From the NCBI RefSeq assembly GCF_036588685.1, contig NC_086378.1, forward strand, positions 50,958,686 through 51,022,685: a DNA stretch of 64,000 nucleotides, written 5' to 3'. The DNA comes from Mytilus trossulus (lineage: Eukaryota > Mollusca > Bivalvia > Mytilida > Mytilidae). The translations under genes were made by a program, and so were the position numbers. Positions within the stretch are counted from its first letter, which is position 1. Every line of letters begins with the position of its first letter. The notes beneath the pieces are model-generated. The model searched no databases. It worked only from the letters and a program-made list of their open reading frames with translations, and was not told where the DNA came from. Positions 33,307-45,704 of the stretch are shown here, piece after piece.

Positions 33307-36300
33307 TTAACCAGCGCGCCGACACGACATACTCCAACCGTTCGCCGTAACATGACAGACACAATCGCCGTATGCAGGCATTTGTTGTTGATCATCAACA
33401 CAGGTACCATCTTTGTCTTTGCATTCTGGAAAAAAATGATGAACATTACAAACAGAGTCACATTCGTGATTTTAAATTCTATATATACAATTATCAAATA
33501 CTTTTCACGGCTGGTATTATACACACGCAGAACATTTGGTTCTTCAATGAAAACCATGAGAGGATTTTCTAATTGTGCTTGAGTGGAGTAAAAGAGGGAC
33601 GAAAGATACCAAAGGGACAGTCAAACTCATAAATCTAAAACAAACTGACAACGCCATGGCTAAAAATGAAAAAGACAAACAGAAAAACAATAGTACACAT
33701 GACACAACATAGAAAACTAAAGAATAAACAACACGAACCCAACCAAAAACTAGGGGTGATCTTAGGTGCTCCGGAAGGGTAAGCATCCTGCTCCACATGT
33801 GTTGCTTATGTGATTACAAATCCGGTAAATAGTCTAATTCGGTAGGTCACAGTCATGAAAGGGAAGGGGATTGTAGTTACGACGTAAGGAACATATCCGA
33901 TATCGTTTGTAAAACGGTTATTCCATAACGGTCAACCAACTCGTGATGGTGTCCGTAAAATTTACGAAGGGATGATTTCAACTTCACCATTTGGAACACT
34001 AGATCTTGGTTTAATAGCTTTCCTGTGTGCAGCAACCCTCTATCAAGAAAATCATGATAGAAAATGCATGCATGGGAATATGGTATCAATTGGGAGATAT
34101 TTGGGTGATCTCAGGTGCTCCGGAAACGTTAGCAGATCCTGCTCCACATGTGGCGCCCGTCGTGTTGCTCATGTGATAACAAATCAAGAAAATCATGATA
34201 GGAAATACAAGCACAGGAATATCGTATCAATTAGGAGATATATACCCCATATGCAGGAGCTGCTGTAATGTTGCTACTTGGAAATGGAAAGTTCACAATT
34301 GGAAAGCTGAAATCATCTCTTTTGTCGTAAATTTTTGTTTTGAACCGACCCTCATTGTCAAATTCTAGATGTTAGTCAAGATATGAGGCCGCCGTAACTG
34401 TATCTGTTGTATCCTTTATCTTTAGTTCGATGGGATAAATGCGTTCTACCTAGTCACCACATTTTGAATTATTTAGTGATAGAACATCATCTACTAGTAT
34501 ATAGCGGAAAGTAAAGTTAAAGGATATTGCTAACTTCTTATTTTTTTCCTAAGAAGTTCCTGTATGAAGTCAGCCTCATAATAATAAAGAAACAAGTCGA
34601 CAAGAAGAGAGACATAATTGTTTCCCATCGGAATGCCGACAGTTTGTTGAAAAACACGTCCTCCGAACATAACAACTATGATGTCAATCAAGAAATAAAG
34701 CATCTTGATAATGTCAGTTCCAGACAATTTTTTGTTTGAATCAGAGTGATCCTTTACAAAGTACGATTTATCAATCCCTAAGACAAGATACTTGTATCTA
34801 CGTTGGTCATTCTTTTGTACGAAACAAAGAAATACCACGTCTGATTTACGTCACCTCTAGAATAGGCAGTTTCACAATAACTTTGAAGCCCGGCTTTGCT
34901 TGCTGATAAAATAGATGTCAGCAATTTAGAAAGAGGTTTCGTGGAGCACTTGTTAGACCCAGAAATATACCGTTTGTTGTAGTTTAGGTTTCCAGTTCTT
35001 CATCTTTGGTTGAAATTCTAAAGGAACATAGAACAGACATATGGTCATCCAGGATTTCGTCTTTGGAGTGTCGTGAGTGTATATATTGAGTTTCCAAGTG
35101 AATTGTCAACACCTAATTCGTTTATCAAGCAGTTAATGTAATAAGTTTTGCACACAAAAACGATGTTGTTTTGGGTTTTATCTGCGGGGACAATAACATA
35201 TTTGTCATGGAGGTAGGATAAGTGTTTTGCAACATTTATGTCTTTAATGATTGACGTAGCATGGGCATTGATATTGAATTCAGTTTCTTGATTCTGATTT
35301 GTATCAACGACCTCACAGTCATAATCCATTCGAAAAGAGTTTCTTGGATATAAAATTTAAATTTAAATGATATAGTACGTTAGTTTTACATCAAATAAAC
35401 TTAAGGATGTTCGCTCATTTTAATTTTTTTTTTAATTTTTTTGTCAGATATTGAAATCATCTGGTTTTATCCATGTAATACAATTACAAAAAATACTCTC
35501 TAATCCCTACATTACATTTCATAATTTTATTGCATGCAGTTTAAAAAGCCATATTTAAAAATCTTACTACGTAAGTTCTTATTTTTCTATTTTTTTCTTT
35601 CATTTTGTAAGAAAAGACGTGTTCATATTAAGTTTATAACGAAACATTAAGACAAAATCATTTTCCACCAAATATTCAACAGTTTATATCTCGAAATTTT
35701 TAATGTCCATTAAATTTACATGTACGTACGTATCTTGACTATCTCTGTTCTCCAACCATGTTCTCCTACTATACACGTTTTCTTTGCACATCCCTCCATC
35801 CATTCCTCTTCATTATCATAACAGCCTCCTTTCACACTTCTACACTGGCCAGTCTCGCATGTTTGTTCTGTTACTGAAAATAAAAAAAAAACAATTAAAG
35901 AACCGTTTAGTAAGCGCGCTCACATACCCAACGTCCCCGCATTGTCACTGGAGAAAAAAATAACTGTAAGAAAAAAAATGTATAAGAAAAAAAAATTAAA
36001 TCATAATTTCCTGTCGATATGCATATCTCCATATTAGTTTGTATTTATTATCTAAAAAGGTTTCATGAAATTCTGTTGTGTGGTTTGAGAGGAGTTGCGA
36101 TGACAAACTGTTGCAGTAGTATACAGGAGCACATAGCTATATAGGTCTAAAGGAGCGTAACTCCTAATAAAAATCGATCGTAATTTCCTTTCGATATGCA
36201 CATCTACATAGTATGACTGTATAATGACGACTTCAGTACTAAAGAAATTTATCCTGTTGAACTTACTTTAAATAAAGCTAATAATAACAACATGAACAAT

Positions 36301-39300
36301 GACCAATGCCTTTTCCTCGATCTTGATATCTATATCACTAACGGAAAGCTAAATACTAATATTAATGATAAAGGAGATGATTTTTCATTTCCTATCGTTA
36401 ATTATTTATTTTTAGATGGTGACATTCCCTTGTGCTGTTGTTTTTTTTTACTCTTTGACACATTCCCCTTTTTCATTCTCAATTGTATTTGTCCTTATTA
36501 TCTAAAAAGGTTTCATGAAATTTTATTGTGTGGTTTGAGAAGAGTTGCGATGACAAAAAAAACCTGTTGCAGTTGTATATTGAATCAAATAAGTTCAAAG
36601 GGGCGTAACTCCTAGAATTTTTTTTTGTCAAGGATTTATATATAGTTAGATCTTACTGTAAAATCTTTGCACTTGTCTTGATAATTGTTTGGGCGATTTA
36701 AAGTATCCTCTCGTTGTATATAACAGTTTTCAAGCTAATAATCAAAAAATTTAATAAAAGTCGTTTTTTAAGGGCAATGACTCCAAGTGTAGGTCAGTTG
36801 TTGATCAATTTAGATGTAAACGGACCGAAGTAAGATCTCTTCATTCTACCACAGGTACTTGTGGACAGGATACCCTATGGGTGCCTCTGAGTGGGAATAT
36901 CCCGAATGACCCCCATGTAGTTTAATTTTAATTTATTTATAATTAAACGTTTATTTTAATTGTTTTTACTTGTAGTATATGTCGAAATTACTGACAAACA
37001 GCATTTGAGATTTTTTCCTCTCTATATCCATATCAGTCGACCGACAAAAATCTCAAATGTTGTTTCATTTAGAACCAAAATGGACATTTTATATTTTTAT
37101 ATGAAATGACATTTGCATCATTCTTCAATTTTTCATATCTTTTAGTCGGATGATCATAAAACAATTATTGTTAATGGTCGCTTCCCTTTATTCTAATAAC
37201 GGATATGCAATTATAATAATAGGGAACCAATCATGCTAATTGATAACAAAACAATTTACGAAAAACAAATATGACAGATATAAACATACGAAAATCACAA
37301 AACTACAGGATCTTGACTTGTGACAGGGACATATCAAATGTGGCGGGGTTAAAAAAAATGTTTGTGAGTGCTAAACCCTTCAGTCACCTTCAATTTGTGT
37401 TGCAGTCCCATTACAACGATAGTTCGATTTCGATCTTCTTTTCGACATAGCTTGCTACCATGATGGGACAATGCATATGTCAAATTAATTTTAAAAAAGC
37501 GAAACTTGAGTTGTACTTCGTAATACTTATTTAATAATTTGGATTTTCGTTAAAATGTAATATATACATTTACTCGTTCGATAAACTGAAACATCCTGTT
37601 CTGACTTTATTATTGCCGGCTGAATTTAAGCTCCTATAACAAAAGATGTTAGGACAAATTTGACACATTCCTTTTTCAGGATTATATTTTTTTAATTCAA
37701 GTAAATAACAGGATCTCATTTGCCATGAAACGATCAAACGGTATTAAATACATAATATAAGTATAACATTATATGCACCTGGATTAGCATTTGCATTTAC
37801 AGAATGATTTTCACGTAAACAAAAATATATAACATTATGTCATCGTAAAGCAAAGAATATGTTACATTTAATCAACTCGAGAAAACACAAAATAAAGATA
37901 AACTGTACAAATTGTCTTCATGTCAATTTCATAAGTCAAACCATGTCTAACTCATATTTACAGTTTTTTTAATGGAGTGCTGCTACAACAATATCCCAGC
38001 ATAACCGCTCACAGATATGTTTAGCCAAACTCATTTAAATGCGCCTGTCCACAGTCAGGAGCTTTTTAAAAAAAATCATTTGTTGATATAATCGGTTGGT
38101 GTCAGTCTTTTTTTTTCGTTTAAACTATGTCACATTTTGTCATATCTCCCCTTTGTATCGGACTATGAGGTTCGTTGTTGAATTCCGTATAGTGACATAT
38201 AGTCAGTCATGATGCAACGTCATTTGAGCTCTCTTTTAAAAAAAAAAGATAAACGAGAAAATTAAAACACTATTTTCTCGTTTATATATATATATATATA
38301 TAAAGCTCTTTATATTTAAGAGGGTGTATTTCCTTGTAAATTGTGCGAATCATTGTCAAATATAAAATATGATATATTAAAACAGAAAAAAAGGTCGAAA
38401 TATTTTTTTTAATAAGAAATCTGAAGAAATCCGTGATGGAATATCTACTTACATGTTATTTTACCTTTCAAGATATTTGAAAGAAATTTGCTGCTGAATT
38501 TCAAACCATCAATATTTACATGGATAAAATATTTTTAAGTTAACAATTTAAAAACATCACAATGAGCCAAAAAATAAAGATATTAAATCCACGAAATGTA
38601 CTTCTCAGTATGATATACGGGCATTTAAATCAAACGATTGATTGGTGTATGCTTAACTTGCAGTGGCAATTATGTCTCTAGTTTTTGGCAAAAAAAATAA
38701 GCTGGAGAAACAAATGCAATGATATAGATGACATTGCAATAATTCGAAAATAATATGATTTAACCATTTTTAAAACTGTAACATGGGTCTAACTGAGTTC
38801 AAATTTTAACTGTCGATAAAAATACCAACTAATGAACAAAACTTTAATTTTTCATATAATGCTACTCATGTTTTTTTTTTTTATTTCTTTTATTAATTTT
38901 AATTCTAAAACCACCATCCCCCACTAGAAAACAAAATGGTAGTTACCTAATGTAGCATGATGCATTTCTGTAGAATTTTCATATAGCAATGCTTATCTTA
39001 CTTCAGCGTTTTCAAAAGTATAAGTTTGAAATGTAAATTTTAATAATCAGATCATGTGTGCATACTGCTTGACTGCAGATTCTAAACATTTAATTGATTC
39101 AAAACATGACGCAACAGAGAAAAACATTTTTATTCTATGTATGTGCGTATGGTGTTTAAAAAATGTAAAATTTTCTATATTCACAATCTAGTACGTTTTA
39201 GCAACGTTCTGAGTGTCACAATGATCCTATGAGTGATCAACTTAAGGGAAAATTACCTCATTTCGAAATCCTCAAATAAAACGCCAAAATTTCGGTATTT

Positions 39301-39442
39301 TTCAATTAGATTTTAACCAATTTAATCACATATTTATTATTTTTTTAATTTGTCAAGTTAGTTATGAAGTTCAATACATACCTTGACAGACTACAGTTAC
39401 AGCAATCAAAAGAACCAGTCCAGACACTGTTTTAGCCGCCAT
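33307..39442 (-). CDS. CRP4: inverted, more diverged ten-cysteine secreted protein
   Basis: Minus-strand exons 39442-39382, 35873-35730 and 33425-33307 give 107 aa. Exon 1 encodes a signal peptide (MAAKTVSGLVLLIAVTVVC), starting 12 bases after a CTGCAG acceptor. Exon 2 has C-x4-C-x6-C-x10-C-x4-C (EEWMEGCAKKTC). Exon 3 has C-x6-C-x12-C-x-C-x10-C and ends CRRAG. Donors GTATGT and GTACGT, acceptors TTTTCAG and TTCCAG, phases 1 and 1, and the cross-intron Gln (IVKIQC) match CRP1-3 exactly. The first two cysteine spacings are longer than in CRP1-3. It converges on CRP3. Introns of 3.5 and 2.3 kb are filled with repeats; intron 2 holds a decayed reverse transcriptase on the same strand. A free-standing relative of the same family; role unknown. 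Confidence 0.8.
33585..33870 (+). repeat. Family C repeat
   Basis: Full-order match to 23160-23480 ('gagggacgaaagataccaaa', 'caacgccatggctaaaaatg', 'ttaggtgctccggaagg', 'tccacatgtgttgcttatg'). It lies inside intron 2 of CRP4. Confidence 0.7.
33880..35335 (-). pseudogene. Decayed reverse transcriptase of a retroelement
   Basis: Minus-strand pieces in order: 35329-35045 (KYVIVPADKTQNNIVFVCK, RT N-terminal region); 34838-34530 with the RT motif TVGIPMGNNYVSLLVDLF; then, after frameshifts, VDDVLSLNN (the catalytic YxDD region, with Y replaced) near 34480-34455; YDKRDDFSFPIVNF near 34330; and 34089-33877 with VKLKSSLRKFYGHHHELVDRY. Several stops and frameshifts and a 55-base direct duplication (34045-34101, 34187-34241) around a family C fragment show it is dead. 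Motifs suggest a Penelope-like or related RT; the exact clade is not settled by eye. Same strand as its host gene CRP4, within intron 2. Confidence 0.75.
35401..35640. repeat. Diverged AT-rich repeat related to 26060-26260
   Basis: 'cttaaggatgttcgctcatt' at the start and 'cataattttattgcatgcag' / 'ttaaaaagccatatttaaaa' match the other copy loosely. No coding frame. Confidence 0.4.
36010..36190 (+). repeat. Interspersed repeat F, copy 1
   Basis: 'aaaaaggtttcatgaaattc', 'gtgtggtttgagaggagttg' and 'ggagcgtaactcctaa' recur at 36495-36620. Confidence 0.65.
36215..36440 (+). pseudogene. Reverse transcriptase fragment
   Basis: The plus-strand frame with MNNDQCLFLDLDIYITNGKL and DKGDDFSFPIVNYLF corresponds to the region after the catalytic aspartates in the RT at 33880-35335 (there YDKRDDFSFPIVNF). 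A preceding 'EIYPVELTLNKA' piece supports the assignment. It is truncated at both ends and lies between two copies of repeat F, in CRP4 intron 1, antisense to that gene. Confidence 0.65.
36485..36625 (+). repeat. Interspersed repeat F, copy 2
   Basis: Same blocks as 36010-36190, direct orientation, about 470 bases away. Confidence 0.65.
36630..39370. other. Rest of CRP4 intron 1
   Basis: Family A fragment near 37245-37345 ('caaatatgacagatataaac', 'ggatcttgacttgtgacagg'). A (TA)10 run lies at 38283-38302. Otherwise AT-rich with no supported exon. Confidence 0.4.
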
Positions 39443-40240
39443 TCTCGAGTCTGTGTCTGCAGAGAAATATCTAGATTAGTGACGACTATTTAATATATAG
39501 TATTACCATAACAATAGAAAAGTGCATTAAGTAATGATGCGTTTAACAAATGAAGTAGAAAACAAGAAAATGTTGAAGATTTAAAGGTGTATAAAAATCA
39601 CATTCAACACAACATGTGATAGAAAAAAAATATAATCCATGGCTAATACCTTTATGTTTATGTTGACGTGTAGATATAATATAAGGTAGATTATATCAAC
39701 AAGAACATTATAACTATAAACTAGTACTTTCTAGTAAATTTGTTTTAGAGTTTTTATTTGTTTCTTGATTTTTAAACTTTGTTTAATTTTGTTGTAGGAA
39801 ATGACTTCGGTTAATAATAAAGAATATTTGTTTCTTTACACATTTCTACCTTTATACTAAAATTATTCATTGGTAGAACCAATTTCACATGAATAAGTAT
39901 CAATTACAATGTAAAAATCTACAAGATGAAAAATTTCACTGAAATTTAAATATAAATAAAATTCAGATGGAAATGGGAAATGTGTCAAAGAGACAACAAC
40001 CCTAACAAAAGGCGGATGGTCTACAAAATCATGTTTTTGAATGAATACAGTTTTAGAAAATTTTACATTATTTCTTAAAATGCAATGAAAGTTATTTTTT
40101 GGGGTATTGTGGTATTATATACGTAGAAATGCCAAATAACTCATAAAATACATATGTTAGGATATTAAGTGGCTTCGAAAGATGACTCTGACCATTAAGA
40201 ATGAATAAAGTTTTATTAGAGAAAATATTAAAAAAAAAAA
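39443..40240. other. Upstream flank of CRP4
   Basis: A non-coding 5' exon of CRP4 is expected upstream of the CTGCAG acceptor (39455-39460). A family E fragment lies at 39970-40020 ('ggaaatgtgtcaaagagaca'). No promoter could be placed. Confidence 0.4.
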
Positions 40241-40249
40241 AAAAAATAG

Positions 40250-42230
40250 GTATCATAAATAAAGGCAACAGTAGTATACCGCTGTTCAAAACTCATAAAT
40301 CCATGGACAAAAAACAAAATCGGGGTAACAAACCAAAACCGAGCGAAACGCATTAAATATAAGAGGAGAACAACGACACAACACCGAAACGCAACACACA
40401 CAGAAACTGACCAATCATCAGACAAAACACCACGAGAATAACAAATATAACATGAAAACCAAATACATGAATTTGGGATAGACAAGTACCGTGCCACGTC
40501 TTATCTCAATATATCAAAAATAAGAGAAAACACAAACGACTCAACGTTAAAATGCAACACACAGAGAAACGAACAATAATATAACAATGACCATCTTCCT
40601 GACTTGGTACAGGACACTTTTAAAGGGGAATAAAAGTGGTGGGTTAAACCTGGTTTTATGGCATGCCAAACCTCGCACTCAAATGGCAAAGTTAAATATA
40701 ATATTGAAATGACAACATAATATTACAGGACTACAATACAAATAAATAGGAGAACATATTAGACAAAGAAAAACATGATTAATAGATAACAAAAAGCATC
40801 AGGTTTAAAATTCAATACGCCAAAAACGCGCCTTGTCCACACAAGACTCACCAGTGACGCCCAGATATAAAAGATCGAAAGTGAAACCAACTCTTTTGTA
40901 TAACCTTAACATTCTCACATGTAGCTATGATGATAATGTAAATTTGAGAAATATTGGTCCGTTTCACATGTATGAAATAAATCCGACAAATATGTAACAC
41001 GGCACTAAACGACAACCACTGATTTACCCCGAATTTGACATGCATTGTCATCTCAGTACAAGAATCTTTGACAAGCGAGACGATTTTAATTTTGAAATTA
41101 TCAATTTCTCACACCACAGTAGCAATATACCAACTTTACTTGCATATGGTATATACATTCCCCAACTTATTTGGTATTCAAGAACTTGCAGTTCCTACTC
41201 AGACTGTATAAAACGTCACCAGTGTCTGAACAGAAAGGGTACCAATACCTTGTTAATATATATTCCTTATCAACTTCACAAATGGTACACGATTGGATTG
41301 TCGTGAGGTATAGTCTGGGTGCTGACATTGTTTATCATCTTTTGTTTATCTTTATTAAATTCAATATTATTTTCACCGTTTATAGATTTGGAATGTTTGC
41401 CAATGAGACAACTATCCACAAAAGACCAAAATGACACAGACATTAACAACTTAGTCTGTTTTTGGTGATATCCATTTGACGTAACTCTGTACTTATACAC
41501 CTCGTCATTGCGTAATAGTCAGTTATGTTTTCTATTAAGGTTAGTAGACAATGCTGACTGATTTATCCCTATTTTTGACATTTTTACCTATAATGTCTGT
41601 TTGTGGTGTTCATACATCGTTGTCAATATAATAGAAAATGATGCGATTGTCATACAAGTAAGGGTAACTTAGCTATAAAACCAGGTTTAATAAACCATTT
41701 TCTACATACGAAATGCCTGTACCAAGTCGGGAATATAATTTTATGACAGTTGTTATCCATTTATTTGATATGTTTGAGCTTTTGATTTTGCCATTCCAAT
41801 TTGATTAGGGACTTTCCGTTTTGAATTTTCCTCGGAATGCAACGGGGTTAAACATGTAACAGGGTAATATAAAGACAACAGTAGTATACCGCTGTTCGAA
41901 ATTCACAAATCGATTGAGAAAAAAAAACAAATCCGGGTTACAAACTAAAATAGAGGGAAACGCATCAAATATAAAAGAACTACGACACAACAGAAACACA
42001 ATATTAAAATGTAACACACACAGAAAAGAACTACAATATAACAATGGCCTTATTCCTGACTTGGTGCAGGACATTTTAAGAAATAAATGGTGGGTTCCAC
42101 TTGGTTTTGTGGCATGCCAAACTCTCGCTTTTAATAGCAATGTTAAATATAACATTCAAATGACAATATTACATGACAGGACTATAATACAAATAATAGG
42201 AGAAAATATCGGCTAGGGTTTTCTGCCTGG
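40250..42230. repeat. Mosaic of interspersed repeats
   Basis: 'cagtagtataccgctgttc' occurs at 40267 and 41879, each followed by 'accaaa/actaaa..gaaacgcat' and 'acacacagaaa' blocks: two direct copies of one family. Inverted family B pieces lie at 41660-41840, a family D scrap at 40815-40870, a family A scrap at 41399-41460. A reverse transcriptase remnant interrupts at 41040-41290. Frames here are shadows of these repeats. Confidence 0.6.
41040..41290 (+). pseudogene. Reverse transcriptase fragment
   Basis: The frame reads FDKRDDFNFEIINFSHHSSN followed by LLAYGIYIPQLIWYSRTCSS, the C-terminal part of the same RT type as at 33880-35335 (DKRDDFSFPIVNF, YGVYIS). It then shifts frame near 41200. 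Both ends missing. Confidence 0.65.
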
Positions 42231-42954
42231 GATAAAAACATCCTTATCATTTAGAATAATTCATACCTTTGCAAACAGTATATTTTATAAAATTACTATA
42301 TGATAGATATACATGATAAACCTGAAATGGTGACTAACTACAGAAAAAAACGGATACATGACGTAAAACAACCTAAAAACCAGCACATAAAAATACACAG
42401 CCGAGTTAGTCAAAGTGAGTTCAACGCACAAAGTGACGTCACATTTGAATTTCGAAAACGATTTCCTAAAGATGAGATAGAAATAGGATAGACATCAAGA
42501 TTAGATTTGTAAGACTGATATAACATTTATTAATAACAATGAAAATTAAAATCCTAATTAATATCAAATTGGTGTACTAATTAGATAGTTAATTGTATTA
42601 TCTACCTATGTCAGTGTTTCTTCTGAATCAAACAGTAAACCAAATATATCGTATAAATTTCGTTGATCCAAACTAAAACCTTATAAATGAACTGGATGAT
42701 TCATTATCTTTACCAAAATACGAATGCAACAGAAAAAAATCAGATTTACAACTACAAACGTTAAGACATTTGACAAAATCCGATGAGAATAAACTAAATA
42801 CATAAATTTGGGATGGAAAAGTAGCGTGACACGTCTTATAGCAATGCGAATGCACACTCAGCAAACCAGTCACAATCGGGAATAAGACACGTTCGGTAAA
42901 ACAAAGATTAGACGAAATGACAAACTTCAATCTAACACGTGGTAAAAATGCCAT
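42231..42954. other. Intergenic with a repeat scrap
   Basis: 'aatttgggatggaaaagtagcgtgacacgtc' (42806-42836, described in part) resembles 40467-40502. Frames at 42300-42491 and 42673-42954 have no support. Confidence 0.4.
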
Positions 42955-43065
42955 TCGTTAGCCTGGACAAAGACACATCGTATGGATCAACCAATTCGTG
43001 ATGGTGTTCATAAAATTTACGTAATGTCATTTTTAATCTGTCCTCCTCATAACTTTGTTGGAGCA
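42955..43065 (-). pseudogene. Reverse transcriptase C-terminal scrap
   Basis: The minus strand reads RLKMTLRKFYEHHHELVDPY, matching KLKSSLRKFYGHHHELVDRY of the RT at 33880-35335. About 30 codons only. Confidence 0.6.
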
Positions 43066-43870
43066 GTTTCTGCGTTAGAAGCACACTCCTGTATTTGATT
43101 TCCCAACCCTTTCACTTGTCTATGGCACTAGTGTAACAGCTAAGACAACATAATAACAATCTATACAAATCAGTTGAAAAGTGCTCGCGGTTTTTCTTTT
43201 GTTAATTTAAAAACATTTGCGTTTTCGCTTCTGCGCATTGACTTTTCCGATTTCATGAACCACATTTTCGATTACGCGATTTCACCTTCAAAATACAAAA
43301 GAAACAACCCGAAATTACGAAAACGCGAATTGGCCGCATCCGGTATCCATAAGAAACTGTCAAAGTCTTAAAACAAAATTGTAATATCACCAAAATAAAA
43401 CTATTTAGATGTGACACAAGACAACCACTAATCATGATGTTTTATTTATACATTCATATTCAGCATGTTATAAATTGTATGTATTTACATGTACATGGGT
43501 TTATGTGCGTTGTGCGGAAAGATTTTGAATATTAACGTAATGATTTAGTTATAGCTTTTTAATAGGGTGTTTTGAGAATTGATTCGATTCGCGGTTAAGC
43601 AGTCTGTATATAGTTTGATTGCACGGGTTTTAAGATATAGAGAATTTAGTAATGGTTACATACGCCCACGTGCAATTTTTTGTAAAATTGTTTTTATAAC
43701 TTTTGTATTTTTGATTGTCTTATAATTGAAAGTTAGAAGGTTTACATTTCTTAGGAAACTTCTTTAAAAAGCAGTTGTCTGTGGTTCAACCATGTCAGTG
43801 TTATTGCTATTTGTAAGATGTGTTGTACTATTTTTCATTTCTAAGATATGTATCGCATGAAATAAAAAAA
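43066..43870. other. Intergenic, nothing supported
   Basis: A 65-codon frame at 43174-43371 is basic and lacks any motif. 43430-43870 is AT-rich with no feature I can name. Confidence 0.35.
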
Positions 43871-43874
43871 AAAA

Positions 43875-44030
43875 ACGAACTCCAAGGAAAATTCAAAAAG
43901 CTCAAACACACATTAAACAAAATGAAAATAACTGTGATATTTCCGATTTGGCATATAAAGGCATTTATCCTCATGTAGAAAATGGTACATGACTAAACCT
44001 GGTTTTAATGATAGCTACTGTTATTTGAAT
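43875..44030 (+). repeat. Family B fragment
   Basis: 'cgaactccaaggaaaattca', 'aagctcaaacacacattaaa' and 'aacctggttttaatgatagc' match the family B order. Confidence 0.6.
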
Positions 44031-44261
44031 TTCTGGTGACAATGAGTTTTAATGCATATCCTGGCGTGGTAAGATTTAAAAAATAAATAACCTTCTATAA
44101 CTCAGGATGAACATAAATATTTTGGTACACAACATGCAGGAATCAATCTATTTCGAGAGAAGAAAAACAAGCTTGTAGCAACAGATGGACATGAATAGAT
44201 ATTCCGGAAAAAAACATCCAACTCTTGATGCAATTTGTCTTTATTTTCCTGGTAGTTGTAA

Positions 44262-44345
44262 AGATAGATAAAGGAAGATGTGGTATGAGTGCATTTCATT
44301 GAAACAACTCTCCATCCAAGTTACATTTTATAAAAGTAAATCTTA
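44262..44345 (+). repeat. Family A fragment
   Basis: 'aggaagatgtggtatgagtg' and 'caactctccatccaagttac' match the start of family A. Confidence 0.65.
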
Positions 44346-44724
44346 TAGTTTTTAGGAAAAAATGAAAAGAAGCTAGTATTACCTTGAACCTCATATTCCG
44401 CTTTATTGGTGTCATCTCCCTCAACAATGTAAAGATCGGTGACTGTGTTTAACTCACCTATCCCCTTGAAAGAGTTTTTTTTTTTAACATTATACCACAA
44501 GCAGATTCAGATAAGTTTACCTCATATTCTGACTTGCGTCTAGGAATTGAAAATGAGAGTCGGAACAAAACTTTCAGACAAAATGGCGATTTCAGTTTCC
44601 AAATGTTTACATTTTTGAAGCAATATTGCAGCAGCGCCATTATCTATTTTCTAATTGATAAGACATTCAAGAATTTGGATTTCTTATCATGATTAATTTC
44701 CTTGAAAGAAGGTTGCTGCTTGCA

Positions 44725-44805
44725 CAGAAGCTGCTGCGACAAGGATTCTAATTGGGAAGTTGAAGTCATCTCTTTAATAGTTTTACAGACCCCAACATTA
44801 ATTAT
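44725..44805 (-). pseudogene. Reverse transcriptase scrap
   Basis: The minus strand reads RDDFNFPIRILVAAA, matching the DKRDDFSFPIVNF region of the other RT remnants. Very short. Confidence 0.45.
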
Positions 44806-45704
44806 GAAATGTTTCAACTTATTTAATTGTCGGTATCAAAAATCCTGACTTCTAATCCCCCATAAAGACATCACCGAATTTTTACGGGTGCCACCAATGA
44901 ATATGTTAATCATATTTAGCATGTTTAAGCACATTTAATCAGCTCCTTTCAGTTCTATTTCGGGTTTGTTTTGTTCAAAAGTTTTCTATGAAGTGTTTCA
45001 TGGAATTATTTTGTCTTTTGTCTCTTTCGATGTTAGTCATGACGTTTTCCGTTTCTCTGTGATGTACGAGATTCAAATGTTCTCTTTAGTACCTTTCATC
45101 TCTTTCTTTATTTTATAAAATTTGTACTTTAAATGGTGCCTTTATTACAATCAAAATCCAATATTTAATATAATTATAAAATTTACCTTTGTTAATCTAG
45201 CCTTCCAAATTGTAGAGTTTAAGAGAAAAAACAAAACAAATCTCAACATTCATATAATAGTATATACCTTAAATATATTAACAACACCACATTGATATAT
45301 CAAACTTGATATATTTATTGTTGCATATATTTCAATAATTAACATTTGTTTACACAGATTCTTATAATTAATCTTACATTTGATGCAATTCGTGTTCTTT
45401 GCACTTTACTTTGTCTTGACACAAGAATGCACAAATTAGTTGGTGTAGTCTAGATAAAGGCACACGGACAACCTATCAATCAATAAAACATAAGGACATG
45501 TCTTGGATGGAATAATTTTGATAACAGTGTTGGTACAAGCCAGTTTTAACATGATTTCAATCCAAAGGGTTGACAGGGACATTGATATATATATTCGTAT
45601 ATCCTTGGACTGCTTCAATCTGGTAATCAAACCATATTTCGGTACGGTCTTGATGAGAACGTTAAATATGTGCATGGCCGCAAGGCAAGATGTATGCGCA
45701 TATC
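44806..45704. other. Intergenic, unassigned
   Basis: Open frames on both strands at 45436-45756 cover the same sequence. Neither has a motif, signal peptide or clear splice sites, so I do not call a gene. Confidence 0.35.

Noticed and set aside
34530-35329. Active retroelement
   Set aside because: Frameshifts, stops and a changed catalytic box show it is a remnant.
4779-39442. Naming the CRP proteins as VWC-domain, antimicrobial or toxin proteins
   Set aside because: The cysteine spacing does not clearly fit the VWC pattern or any mussel antimicrobial family I know. Only 'secreted and disulfide-rich' is supported.
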